From: Methylococcales bacterium
GTDB taxonomy: Bacteria; Pseudomonadota; Gammaproteobacteria; Methylococcales; Methylomonadaceae
Assembly (NCBI GenBank): GCA_023134955.1
Contig: JAGLUC010000409.1
Coordinates: 1 to 20,812, forward strand
Direction of reading: 5' to 3'
Length of the DNA stretch: 20,812 bases
Below the pieces are notes generated by a model that was not told where the DNA came from, did not search any database, and saw nothing but the letters and a program-made list of their open reading frames with translations. Made by a program: the position numbers and the translations under genes. Of the stretch, positions 13,563 to 20,812 are shown piece after piece. The stretch's first letter is position 1, and each line of letters starts with the position of its first letter.

Positions 13563-16500
13563 ATGAATAACACCGAACTATTAAAACGACAATTATCAGA
13601 ACGTATCTTGTTTCTTGATGGTGCTATGGGCACGATGATCCAAAGCTACAATCTGGAAGAAAAAGATTATCGAGGCGAGCGTTTTGCTGATTGGGAATGT
13701 GACCTAAAAGGAAACAATGATCTGTTATCTTTGACCCAGCCTGACATAATTAAAGCTATTCATCGAGCTTATTATGATGTGGGTGTTGATATTGTTGAGA
13801 CCAATACTTTTAATGCCACTAGTATTGCAATGGCAGATTACAACATGGAGTCATTGGCTTATGAGATTAATTTAGAGTCAGTAAAATTAGCCAAAGAGGT
13901 TGCGGCTGAAGTGACAGCGTTAAATCCAGAAAAACCACGCTTTGTTGCAGGTACATTAGGGCCAACTAATCGTACAGCCTCTATGTCGCCAGAAGTTAAT
14001 GACCCCGGTTTTAGAAATATTACCTTTGATCAATTGGTTGAATCCTATACCGAAGCTGTGCGTGGTATGTGTGATGCTGATGTTGATATTATTCTAATTG
14101 AAACTATTTTTGACACTTTAAATGCCAAGGCAGCCATTTTTGCAGTTGAGCAATATTTTGATGTATTGGGTTTTAAGTTACCTGTGATGATTTCTGGGAC
14201 GATCACCGATGCATCAGGTCGTACTTTATCAGGTCAAACCGTTTCTGCATTCTGGAATTCTTTAAACCATGTGGAACCCATTTCAATTGGCTTTAACTGT
14301 GCGCAAGGGGCGACAGAGTTACGCCAATATATAGAAGAATTATCCAATATTGCAAATGCCCATGTATCTGCTCATCCTAATGCCGGCTTACCTAATGAAT
14401 TTGGTGAGTATGATGAAACACCCGAAGATATGGCTAAAGAACTGGCAGACTGGGCTGCAAATGGTTATTTAAATATTATTGGGGGCTGTTGTGGAACATC
14501 ACCCGAATATATTAAGGAAATTATTCAGCAGGTTGAAAAACATGCTCCTAGAAAAATCCCAACCATCGAAAAACAATGTCGTCTAGCTGGCTTAGAGCCA
14601 CAAAATATTAGTTCAGAATCATTGTTTGTTAATGTTGGTGAAAGAACTAATGTTACAGGTTCAGCAAAATTTAAACGTTTAATTGTTGAAGGTGATTTTG
14701 AAACCGCATTAGAGGTGGCAAAAGACCAGGTTGAGAATGGTGCGCAAATTATTGACATCAACATGGATGAAGGCATGTTGGAATCCAAAGAAGCCATGGT
14801 GCGATTTTTGCATCTGATTGCCTCAGAGCCAGACATTGCCAAAGTCCCTATTATGCTGGATTCTTCTAAATGGGATATTCTGGAAGCAGGGCTTAAATGT
14901 ATCCAAGGTAAAGGCGTTGTCAATTCAATCTCTATTAAAGAAGGTGAAGAAAACTTCATCAAACAGGCTAAATTAATTCGTCGTTATGGAGCGGCAATGA
15001 TTGTGATGGCGTTTGATGAAGACGGGCAGGCTGATACTAAGGAAAGGAAAATTGAGATATGCCAGCGCGCTTATAAAATTTTAACGGAAGTGGTGAACTT
15101 TCCCCCCGAAGATATTATTTTTGATCCCAATATTTTTGCCATTGCCACTGGGATAGATGAGCATAATAATTACGGGGTGGATTTTATTGAAGCTACCCGA
15201 GAAATTAAACGTACCTGTCCACATGCCATGATTTCTGGTGGCGTATCAAATGTTTCATTTTCATTTAGAGGCAACAACTTAGTTCGTGAAGCCATTCATG
15301 CGGTTTTTCTGTTTCATGCCATTAAAGCAGGTATGAGCATGGGGATTGTTAATGCTGGGCAATTAGCCATTTATGAGGATATTCCTGAAGAATTAAGAAA
15401 TGCGGTAGAAGATGTGGTGCTTAATCGTCACAGTAATGCCTCAGAAGTCATGCTGGAAATGGCTCAAAAATATCAAGGCGGAAGCGGTGTTGTTAAAAAA
15501 GAAGATCTGGAATGGCGCACATGGTCAGTTAAAAAACGCTTGGAACATGCTTTAGTTAAAGGTAATGCAGATTTTATTATTGAAGATACCGAATTGGCAC
15601 GCTTAGAATCTGAACGTCCTTTACATGTCATTGAAGGGCCGCTAATGGATGGCATGAATGTGGTGGGTGACTTGTTTAGCGCAGGTAAAATGTTTTTACC
15701 GCAAGTGGTTAAATCAGCACGGGTAATGAAAAAAGCCGTGGCTCATTTAATGCCTTTTATGGATGATGGAAAAGAAGGTGGCTTAAAATCAAACGGTAAA
15801 GTATTGATGGCAACCGTTAAAGGCGATGTTCACGACATCGGTAAAAATATTGTTGCCGTGGTGTTGCAATGTAATAATTATGAAATTATTGATTTAGGTG
15901 TAATGGTACCCGCTGAACAAATCCTTAGAGCGGCTAAAGAACATGATGTTGATATTATTGGTTTGAGTGGTTTAATTACCCCGTCTTTAGATGAGATGGT
16001 GCATATGGCAAAAGAAATGCAGCGTCAGGGTTTTGATATTCCATTAATGATTGGTGGAGCGACTACATCCAGAGCACATACGGCAGTTAAAATTGAACAA
16101 CACTATCATGCACCAACTATTTATGTGATGGATGCTTCGCGAAGTGTGGGTGTGGTGAGTAAGCTTTTAAGTGATGAATTAAAAGATGAGTATATTGCAA
16201 AAATACGGACAGAATACGAAGTGGTGCGTGAGCGTCATAAAGGCCGTAAAGCAAAAGTTAAGCAACATAGCTTAGAAAGAGCCAGAGAGAATAAATTTAA
16301 AAATCTGCATGACCCCATTAAGCCTTCATTTTTAGGCACAAAGGTGATTGATTCATTAAACCTGAAATTATTAGTGCCTTATATTGATTGGTCACCTTTT
16401 TTTCATACCTGGGAATTAGTGGGTAAATATCCGTCTATTTTGACTGATGAAGTGGTAGGGGTAGAAGCGACTAAATTATTTGATGATGCTCAAGCCATGT

Positions 16501-17228
16501 TAGCTAAAATTGTCAGTGAAAAATGGTTAACTGCCAAAGCCGTTATCGGTTTTTTCCCTGCCAATAGTATTGATGATGATGTAGTGCTTTATACCGATGA
16601 TTCACGCACTGAGGTATTAGAAACCTTACATCATTTACGCCAGCAAAATATGAAAGCCCCCGGCAGGCCTAACTATTGTTTGTCTGACTTTATTGCCTCT
16701 AAAGACATTGGAAAAGCTGACTATATTGGAGGTTTTGCCGTTACTACTGGTCTTGGTATTGAAGGAAAAATAGCAGAGTTTGAAAAAGATCATGATGACT
16801 ATAGTTCAATCATGCTCAAAGCCTTGGCAGACCGTTTAGCAGAAGCCTTTGCAGAATATCTGCACAAGCAAGTGAGGAAAGAGTACTGGGGATATGCAAG
16901 TGATGAAGCACATAGCAATGAACAGTTAATATCAGAAGCTTATCAAGGTATTAGACCAGCACCAGGTTATCCTGCCTGTCCTGACCATACTGAAAAAGCC
17001 AAATTATTTGAATTGTTAGATGTAACTGCGTCAACCAGTATTGAGTTAACAGAAAGTTATGCCATGTTTCCTACTGCGGCTGTGAGTGGCTGGTATTTTG
17101 CCCACCCTGAATCACAGTATTTTAATGTGGGTAAAATTGATCAACAGCAATTAGAAAATTATGCGCAAAGAAAAGGGCTTTCTGATGAACAGGCTGAGCG
17201 TTGGTTAGCACCAAATTTATATGATTGA
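13563..17228 (+). CDS. metH: Cobalamin-dependent methionine synthase (MetH)
   Basis: This 1221-aa cytoplasmic enzyme transfers a methyl group from 5-methyl-tetrahydrofolate to homocysteine. Domains, in order: homocysteine-binding (about 1-330) with zinc ligands C246, C309, C310; pterin-binding (about 355-620); B12-binding cap and Rossmann domain (about 650-895) with DVHDIG at 755-760, where H757 is the lower cobalt ligand; and the SAM-binding reactivation domain (about 905-1221) with RPAPGYPACPDH from 1131. Every position lies within a few residues of its E. coli equivalent, so the protein is full length. The frame is closed by a stop at 13548, so the start cannot be earlier; no Shine-Dalgarno is visible, which is odd for a gene this size. 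yqhA follows closely. Confidence 0.97.
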   Translation: MNNTELLKRQLSERILFLDGAMGTMIQSYNLEEKDYRGERFADWECDLKGNNDLLSLTQPDIIKAIHRAYYDVGVDIVETNTFNATSIAMADYNMESLAYEINLESVKLAKEVAAEVTALNPEKPRFVAGTLGPTNRTASMSPEVNDPGFRNITFDQLVESYTEAVRGMCDADVDIILIETIFDTLNAKAAIFAVEQYFDVLGFKLPVMISGTITDASGRTLSGQTVSAFWNSLNHVEPISIGFNCAQGATELRQYIEELSNIANAHVSAHPNAGLPNEFGEYDETPEDMAKELADWAANGYLNIIGGCCGTSPEYIKEIIQQVEKHAPRKIPTIEKQCRLAGLEPQNISSESLFVNVGERTNVTGSAKFKRLIVEGDFETALEVAKDQVENGAQIIDINMDEGMLESKEAMVRFLHLIASEPDIAKVPIMLDSSKWDILEAGLKCIQGKGVVNSISIKEGEENFIKQAKLIRRYGAAMIVMAFDEDGQADTKERKIEICQRAYKILTEVVNFPPEDIIFDPNIFAIATGIDEHNNYGVDFIEATREIKRTCPHAMISGGVSNVSFSFRGNNLVREAIHAVFLFHAIKAGMSMGIVNAGQLAIYEDIPEELRNAVEDVVLNRHSNASEVMLEMAQKYQGGSGVVKKEDLEWRTWSVKKRLEHALVKGNADFIIEDTELARLESERPLHVIEGPLMDGMNVVGDLFSAGKMFLPQVVKSARVMKKAVAHLMPFMDDGKEGGLKSNGKVLMATVKGDVHDIGKNIVAVVLQCNNYEIIDLGVMVPAEQILRAAKEHDVDIIGLSGLITPSLDEMVHMAKEMQRQGFDIPLMIGGATTSRAHTAVKIEQHYHAPTIYVMDASRSVGVVSKLLSDELKDEYIAKIRTEYEVVRERHKGRKAKVKQHSLERARENKFKNLHDPIKPSFLGTKVIDSLNLKLLVPYIDWSPFFHTWELVGKYPSILTDEVVGVEATKLFDDAQAMLAKIVSEKWLTAKAVIGFFPANSIDDDVVLYTDDSRTEVLETLHHLRQQNMKAPGRPNYCLSDFIASKDIGKADYIGGFAVTTGLGIEGKIAEFEKDHDDYSSIMLKALADRLAEAFAEYLHKQVRKEYWGYASDEAHSNEQLISEAYQGIRPAPGYPACPDHTEKAKLFELLDVTASTSIELTESYAMFPTAAVSGWYFAHPESQYFNVGKIDQQQLENYAQRKGLSDEQAERWLAPNLYD

Positions 17229-17236
17229 GGACGAAT

Positions 17237-17740
17237 ATGTCATTAAATAAAGTTGAAAATACCATAGAAAGAGCCATGTATGCCAGTCGCTGGATAATGG
17301 CACCCGTGTACTTAGGGATGAGTTTAGCTTTATTGGCATTGGCGGTTAAGTTTTTCCAAGAACTTTATCATTTCTTGCCCTACCTGCTAGACATTGATGA
17401 GTCAGTATTAATTTTAAATTTACTGACCTTGATAGATCTGACTTTAGTCGGTAGTTTGATCGTAATTGTCATGTTTAGCGGTTATGAAAACTTTGTTTCC
17501 CGAATGGATATTGGCGAGGGCACAGAAAAGCTAGACTGGCTGGGAAGCCATGATTATAGTTCGCTAAAAATGAAAGTGGCAGCATCCATAGTCGCTATTT
17601 CATCTATCCACCTATTAAAAGTATTTATGAATGTGCAAACCACAGATAATGATAAGTTGATGTGGTATGTGATTATACATTTAACCTTAGTGCTATCCGC
17701 TTTGTTTATGGGCTATCTGGATAAAATTTCCAGGCATTAA
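17237..17740 (+). CDS. YqhA family membrane protein (UPF0114)
   Basis: This is a 167-aa inner-membrane protein of the YqhA/UPF0114 (TIGR00645) family, with about four hydrophobic segments. The typical text ERAMYASRWIMAPVYLGMSL at the N-terminus and SLIVIVMFSGYENFVSRMDI in the middle identify it. Function is unknown. The ATG at 17237 has TGAGGA (17226-17231) well placed; this motif contains the metH stop codon. A TTG four codons upstream is possible but less likely. It is in an operon with metH and the glutaredoxin-like gene, whose ATG overlaps its stop by one base. Confidence 0.9.
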   Translation: MSLNKVENTIERAMYASRWIMAPVYLGMSLALLALAVKFFQELYHFLPYLLDIDESVLILNLLTLIDLTLVGSLIVIVMFSGYENFVSRMDIGEGTEKLDWLGSHDYSSLKMKVAASIVAISSIHLLKVFMNVQTTDNDKLMWYVIIHLTLVLSALFMGYLDKISRH

Positions 17741-17976
17741 TGATGTTGAAAGTGGTTTTATTGGGTACTTCGGGTTGTCATTTATGCGAGGAGGCCGAGT
17801 TAATTATTACTCAATGTGAATTAACTGTTGAGTTAGTTGATATAGCCGAGCAGGAACAATGGCAAGAAAAATACGCTGTCCGTATTCCCGTTTTATATCA
17901 TCCAGAAACCCAAAAAGAACTGGGCTGGCCTTTTACTCAAGAACAGCTCCAGCAGTTTATGGATGAATTAATTTAA
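17740..17976 (+). CDS. Glutaredoxin-like protein (DUF836 family)
   Basis: This is a 78-aa thioredoxin-fold protein with a CxxC motif (GTSGCHLCEEAE, C13 and C16), a cis-Pro loop (VRIPVLYH) and a C-terminal helix. It is the short DUF836/glutaredoxin-like type often found in gammaproteobacteria. Its substrate is unknown. The ATG overlaps the yqhA stop by one base (TAATG), indicating coupled translation; a second ATG at 17743 is an alternative start. It is the last gene of the metH cluster. Confidence 0.88.
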   Translation: MMLKVVLLGTSGCHLCEEAELIITQCELTVELVDIAEQEQWQEKYAVRIPVLYHPETQKELGWPFTQEQLQQFMDELI

Positions 17977-17984
17977 TGACATTG

Positions 17985-18081
17985 CCCCTAGCCCCCTTTC
18001 AATGAGGGGCAGATTGCGTATATGCCTAATTTCACATAATTTATTTCTCCTGGTTATCCCTTTGAAAAAGGGGACTAGGGG
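17985..18081. repeat. 97-bp repeat-like element with 15-18-bp terminal inverted repeats
   Basis: CCCCTAGCCCCCTTT (17985-17999) is inverted at 18067-18081 (AAAGGGGACTAGGGG), with one mismatch. Each end is itself a small hairpin (CCCC...GGGG near 17994-18008; CCCTTTGAAAAAGGG near 18058-18072). It has no coding content and fills the gap between the glutaredoxin-like gene and fumC. It looks like a miniature transposable element and could end transcription from the metH operon. Confidence 0.72.
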
Positions 18082-18109
18082 AGATTTATCTAAACAAACA
18101 AGATAAAAA

Positions 18110-19495
18110 ATGAGCAAAAAATACAGAATAGAAAAAGACAGTATGGGGGAATTAAATGTCCCTGCTGATGCTTTATATGGAGCGCAAACACAACGAGCAA
18201 TTAATAACTTCCCAATCAGTGGCATTGCATTACCTCCTGCTTTTATCAAAACCATCGCATTAATTAAAAAAAATGCAGCCAAAGTTAATATGAGTTTGGG
18301 TGAGCTGGATGAGAACAAAGGCAATGCCATTATTCAAGCTGCACAGCAGTTAATGGATGGACAATATCAAGATCAATTCCCTATTGATATATTTCAAACA
18401 GGATCTGGTACTAGTAGCAATATGAATGTTAATGAAGTCATTGCAAATTTAGCCAGTAACATAGTGGGAGAAATTGTCGGGGCAAATGATCATGTCAATA
18501 TGGGACAAAGCAGTAATGATGTAATTCCTACCGCCATTCATATTAGTGCTGCTACAGAATGTCATAATATTTTATTACCTGGATTAAGCCATTTAGCGGA
18601 AACGATTGAAGCTAAAGCCCTTGAATTAGAAAATGTTACTAAAACAGGACGCACTCATTTAATGGATGCCATGCCAGTCACTATGGGGCAAGAATTAGGC
18701 GCATGGGCGTTACAAATTAGAAATGCTATTGAGCGGATAAACAGCACATTGCCCAGAGTGTATAAATTAGCCCAAGGTGGAACGGCAGTAGGGACAGGAA
18801 TTAATGCCGATCCTCAGTTTGCAGAACAGTTTGCTAAAGCGGTTTCTGAGGAAACGGCTCTGCCTTTTAAAGCCAATGATTCATTTTTTGAAAGCCTAAG
18901 TACACAAGATGCCATGGTTGAATTATCAGGACAAATGAAAGTAATAGCTGTTAGTTTAATGAAAATAGCCAATGATTTACGCTGGATGAACAGTGGGCCT
19001 TTAGCTGGATTGGGTGAGATTGAATTAACAGCATTACAACCAGGCAGTAGCATTATGCCGGGAAAGGTTAATCCTGTCATCCCCGAAGCAACAGCCATGG
19101 TTGCAGCGCAAGTTATTGGCAATGACGCAACTATCACCATAGCAGGTCAGTCAGGTACATTTCAATTAAATGTCATGCTACCAGTCATCGCGCATAATGT
19201 TTTACAAAGTATAGAAATACTGGGTAATGTCTCAAATGTTTTGGCAGATAAGGCGATTGCAAGCTTTTCTGCCAGAGAAGATAATTTGCAGGATGCATTA
19301 TCTAAAAATCCAATTTTGGTCACAGCCTTAAACCCAATAATTGGTTATGCTAAAGCTGCTGAAGTTGCAAAGGCAGCCTATAAAAAAGGCTTGCCGATTG
19401 TTGATGTAGCAGAACAAATGACAGATTTAAGTCGTGATGAATTAGAGAAACTACTAGAGCCTAAGCATTTAACTAAAGGTGGGATTAGCTCATAG
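18110..19495 (+). CDS. fumC: Class II fumarate hydratase (FumC)
   Basis: This is a 461-aa cytoplasmic enzyme interconverting fumarate and malate in the TCA cycle. Signature blocks: GSGTSSNMNVNEVIA, TGRTHLMDAMPVT with H183 (equivalent to the E. coli FumC catalytic His188), and the flexible loop GSSIMPGKVNPVIPE (312-326) with the catalytic serine S313/S314. Class II fumarases need no iron-sulfur cluster and tolerate oxygen. The NPVIPE form of the loop, rather than NPTQCE, is closer to actinobacterial FumC and to aspartase; GSSIMPGKVNP with Gly favours fumarase, whereas aspartase has PAKVNP. No strong Shine-Dalgarno is present. A 29-nt hairpin lies 2 nt after the stop. Confidence 0.93.
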   Translation: MSKKYRIEKDSMGELNVPADALYGAQTQRAINNFPISGIALPPAFIKTIALIKKNAAKVNMSLGELDENKGNAIIQAAQQLMDGQYQDQFPIDIFQTGSGTSSNMNVNEVIANLASNIVGEIVGANDHVNMGQSSNDVIPTAIHISAATECHNILLPGLSHLAETIEAKALELENVTKTGRTHLMDAMPVTMGQELGAWALQIRNAIERINSTLPRVYKLAQGGTAVGTGINADPQFAEQFAKAVSEETALPFKANDSFFESLSTQDAMVELSGQMKVIAVSLMKIANDLRWMNSGPLAGLGEIELTALQPGSSIMPGKVNPVIPEATAMVAAQVIGNDATITIAGQSGTFQLNVMLPVIAHNVLQSIEILGNVSNVLADKAIASFSAREDNLQDALSKNPILVTALNPIIGYAKAAEVAKAAYKKGLPIVDVAEQMTDLSRDELEKLLEPKHLTKGGISS

Positions 19496-19497
19496 AA

Positions 19498-19526
19498 TAT
19501 ACTCTTCATTAAACGTAAAGAGTATA
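19498..19526. repeat. 29-nt hairpin made of the TATACTCTT repeat ends
   Basis: TATACTCTT (19498-19506) and AAGAGTATA (19518-19526) are exactly the ends of the 325-bp element at 4179-4503, with only 11 nt between. It may be a solo remnant left by excision or internal deletion. It could also stabilise the fumC mRNA 3' end; no T run follows, so it is not a canonical terminator. Confidence 0.65.
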
Positions 19527-19679
19527 GAAAGCGATAATAACTGTAAAAGCATTTTTACTGCTACTGTTTCATATTAATAGGCCTGTCCTTAATTGGTATG
19601 AAAAATGGCAGTGGATGACCTAATTATTGACCCTCTGAGAGTTACAGGGGTACTTGCTAAATTTATATAGGATTGGTTA

Positions 19680-20669
19680 ATGGCAGTTTTATTATGTAAT
19701 AAATGTAGTTATTTGCGTGAAGCCCCCGATGAATATATTGGTAAGAAGGTTAAGTGTCCAGTATGTAAAGATTCTGTGTTGATTCACAATACAGTGTCAT
19801 TTATTAAAAATGTCATTACAAAATATAAAAACCTTAATAAAAAATATTGTCAGTTAAAAGGTTCAGAGAATACCGGACTAGAGGAATTGGATAATTCACA
19901 TATGGGTCTGGATGAGGGTATAGATCTTCATAACACCTTGGCAATGACAGACCAGACGCAATTTAAACCAATCATGGACTGGTTTGATAAAAAGAAAATT
20001 TTATTAGATGTTGATACAAAGACCCTTGATACTCAAGGTTTCTTTGACGAAGTTGCTGTTATGTTAGGTAATGATTATGGATTGCTTAAAAACGTAAATA
20101 ACCGAATTAAGAAAACACAACAAAAAGGCTATGGCTCGGTCACTTTAACAATTTCTAATTACTCCCAAAAAGAAATTAAGGCATTAACTACCTATTGCAA
20201 AGCGTTATATGATTATTCTTTTGTGGCAAAATATTACTATAATAAACAAGAAAAACGTATTCATTTAACATTACAAAAAACAGCGTCAATCGTTAATTTC
20301 TTTAATGGTGAGTGGTTGGAATGGTTCGTATTTATGAAGCTTTTGAGCGCATTTTATGAAAAGAAAATTCCATTTTCTGCGCTAAGAAGTTTTAAAGTAC
20401 ATTTTCCTAATGAAGATAAACATGAGATTGATGTTTTCTTTTTAATAAATAATAAAATACCCTTGTTTATAGAGTGTAAATCAGGCGAATTTAGATCAAC
20501 AATTGAAAAATACCATAAGCTGAGAAAGCGAATGGGGATTGATAAACAGAATTTTACTATGCTGGTATTAGATTTAAGCGATGAACAGGCTAAGGGATTA
20601 ACCAGTATGTACGATATTACATTTGTTAATGAAAATAATTTTGTCGATTATTTTCTAACACTACTTTAA
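19680..20669 (+). CDS. Zinc-ribbon protein with a PD-(D/E)XK nuclease-like domain
   Basis: The 329-aa protein is not a named family member that I recognise. The N-terminus is a zinc ribbon (C6, C9, C26, C29). Residues about 40-95 are a polar linker. Residues about 100-205 are an uncharacterised alpha/beta segment. The C-terminal part (about 208-329) fits a PD-(D/E)XK nuclease: NGEWLEWF (E211, E214), then EIDVFF (D251) and FIECKSGE (E265, K267), the D...E-x-K order with correct spacing. This is similar in layout to the nuclease part of DUF1887/Card1-like proteins. It could act in DNA or RNA cleavage, repair or defence. An AGGA lies upstream of the ATG. No companion gene is in the window. Confidence 0.75.
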   Translation: MAVLLCNKCSYLREAPDEYIGKKVKCPVCKDSVLIHNTVSFIKNVITKYKNLNKKYCQLKGSENTGLEELDNSHMGLDEGIDLHNTLAMTDQTQFKPIMDWFDKKKILLDVDTKTLDTQGFFDEVAVMLGNDYGLLKNVNNRIKKTQQKGYGSVTLTISNYSQKEIKALTTYCKALYDYSFVAKYYYNKQEKRIHLTLQKTASIVNFFNGEWLEWFVFMKLLSAFYEKKIPFSALRSFKVHFPNEDKHEIDVFFLINNKIPLFIECKSGEFRSTIEKYHKLRKRMGIDKQNFTMLVLDLSDEQAKGLTSMYDITFVNENNFVDYFLTLL

Positions 20670-20681
20670 TTTCCACAGTAA

Positions 20682-20812
20682 TATACTCTTTGCGCTCAAG
20701 AATACCCCACTCTAGTGCGTATATTATTGTGATGAGCTAGGCGTAAAGTAGCAGGAACAGCTATCCACCAACCAAAGTTGCTAGAACACTAGTGATAATT
20801 CAAAGGCAGAAA
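20682..20812. mobile_element. Second copy of the TATACTCTT element (cut by window end)
   Basis: It starts TATACTCTTTGCG 12 nt after a stop codon. Positions 20682-20764 are the inverse of about 4420-4503 (shared ACACTA..GCGTATATTATTGTGATGAG and GTAGCAGGAA). A 6-bp insertion (CTCTAC) in copy 1 separates them. Homology weakens after about 20764. The other end lies outside the window. Confidence 0.7.

Noticed and set aside
14525..15655. Minus-strand open frames within metH
   Set aside because: They are shadows of a clearly full-length metH.
17968..18330. Minus-strand 120-codon frame over the fumC start
   Set aside because: It runs through a palindromic repeat and the fumC N-terminus; it has no ribosome binding site or recognisable content.
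18110..19495. Aspartate ammonia-lyase (aspartase) instead of fumarase
   Set aside because: The loop is GSSIMPGKVNP with Gly, typical of fumarase; aspartase has Ala at this place.
1..20812. CRISPR array
   Set aside because: The repeats present are dispersed palindromic elements, not regularly spaced direct repeats with unique spacers.

Overview
The window comes from an AT-rich gammaproteobacterial (type I) methanotroph, most likely of the order Methylococcales (Methylobacter/Methyloprofundus-like by impression, not tested). The decisive evidence is a complete particulate methane monooxygenase operon, pmoC-pmoA-pmoB (5248-8228). All copper ligands known from the Methylococcus capsulatus enzyme are present in PmoB (H33, H48, H72, H137, H139) and PmoC (D128/H132/H145 and N199/H203/H217).

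Layout. (1) 1-2050: glnK-amtB, the nitrogen-status sensor and ammonium channel, behind a well-formed sigma-54 promoter with an upstream NtrC-like site, closed by a strong terminator. (2) 2146-4176: a YjbQ-family gene, then a periplasmic DUF411 (copper-associated) protein translationally coupled to glucokinase. (3) 4179-4503: a 325-bp non-coding repeat element with TATACTCTT terminal inverted repeats, then a small membrane-anchored protein on the minus strand. (4) 5101-8301: pmoCAB with a sigma-70-type promoter, a structured 5' leader, strong hairpins in both intergenic gaps and a double terminator. (5) 8384-9415: a decayed IS3-family transposase that lies just past the pmo terminator. (6) 9774-12302, minus strand: a 35-aa lipoprotein, a 636-aa HTTM-DCC fusion membrane protein and a 42-aa single-helix membrane protein. 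The two tiny genes have their own terminators and pmo-like codon choice. (7) 12495-13450: a 79-bp palindromic repeat, an unknown membrane protein and a DUF2970 protein. (8) 13563-17976: metH (B12-dependent methionine synthase) with yqhA and a glutaredoxin-like gene tightly packed behind it. (9) 18110-20669: fumC and a zinc-ribbon/PD-(D/E)XK nuclease-like protein, with further copies of the TATACTCTT repeat at their 3' ends.

Functionally the window combines methane oxidation (pMMO), nitrogen sensing and uptake, and housekeeping C1, TCA and sugar steps. The best candidates for something undescribed are the 42-aa membrane protein and the 35-aa lipoprotein near pmoCAB, the zinc-ribbon nuclease-like protein, the HTTM-DCC fusion, and the repeat family that sits immediately after stop codons. 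I saw no CRISPR array, tRNA, rRNA or prophage, and no convincing complete defence system.
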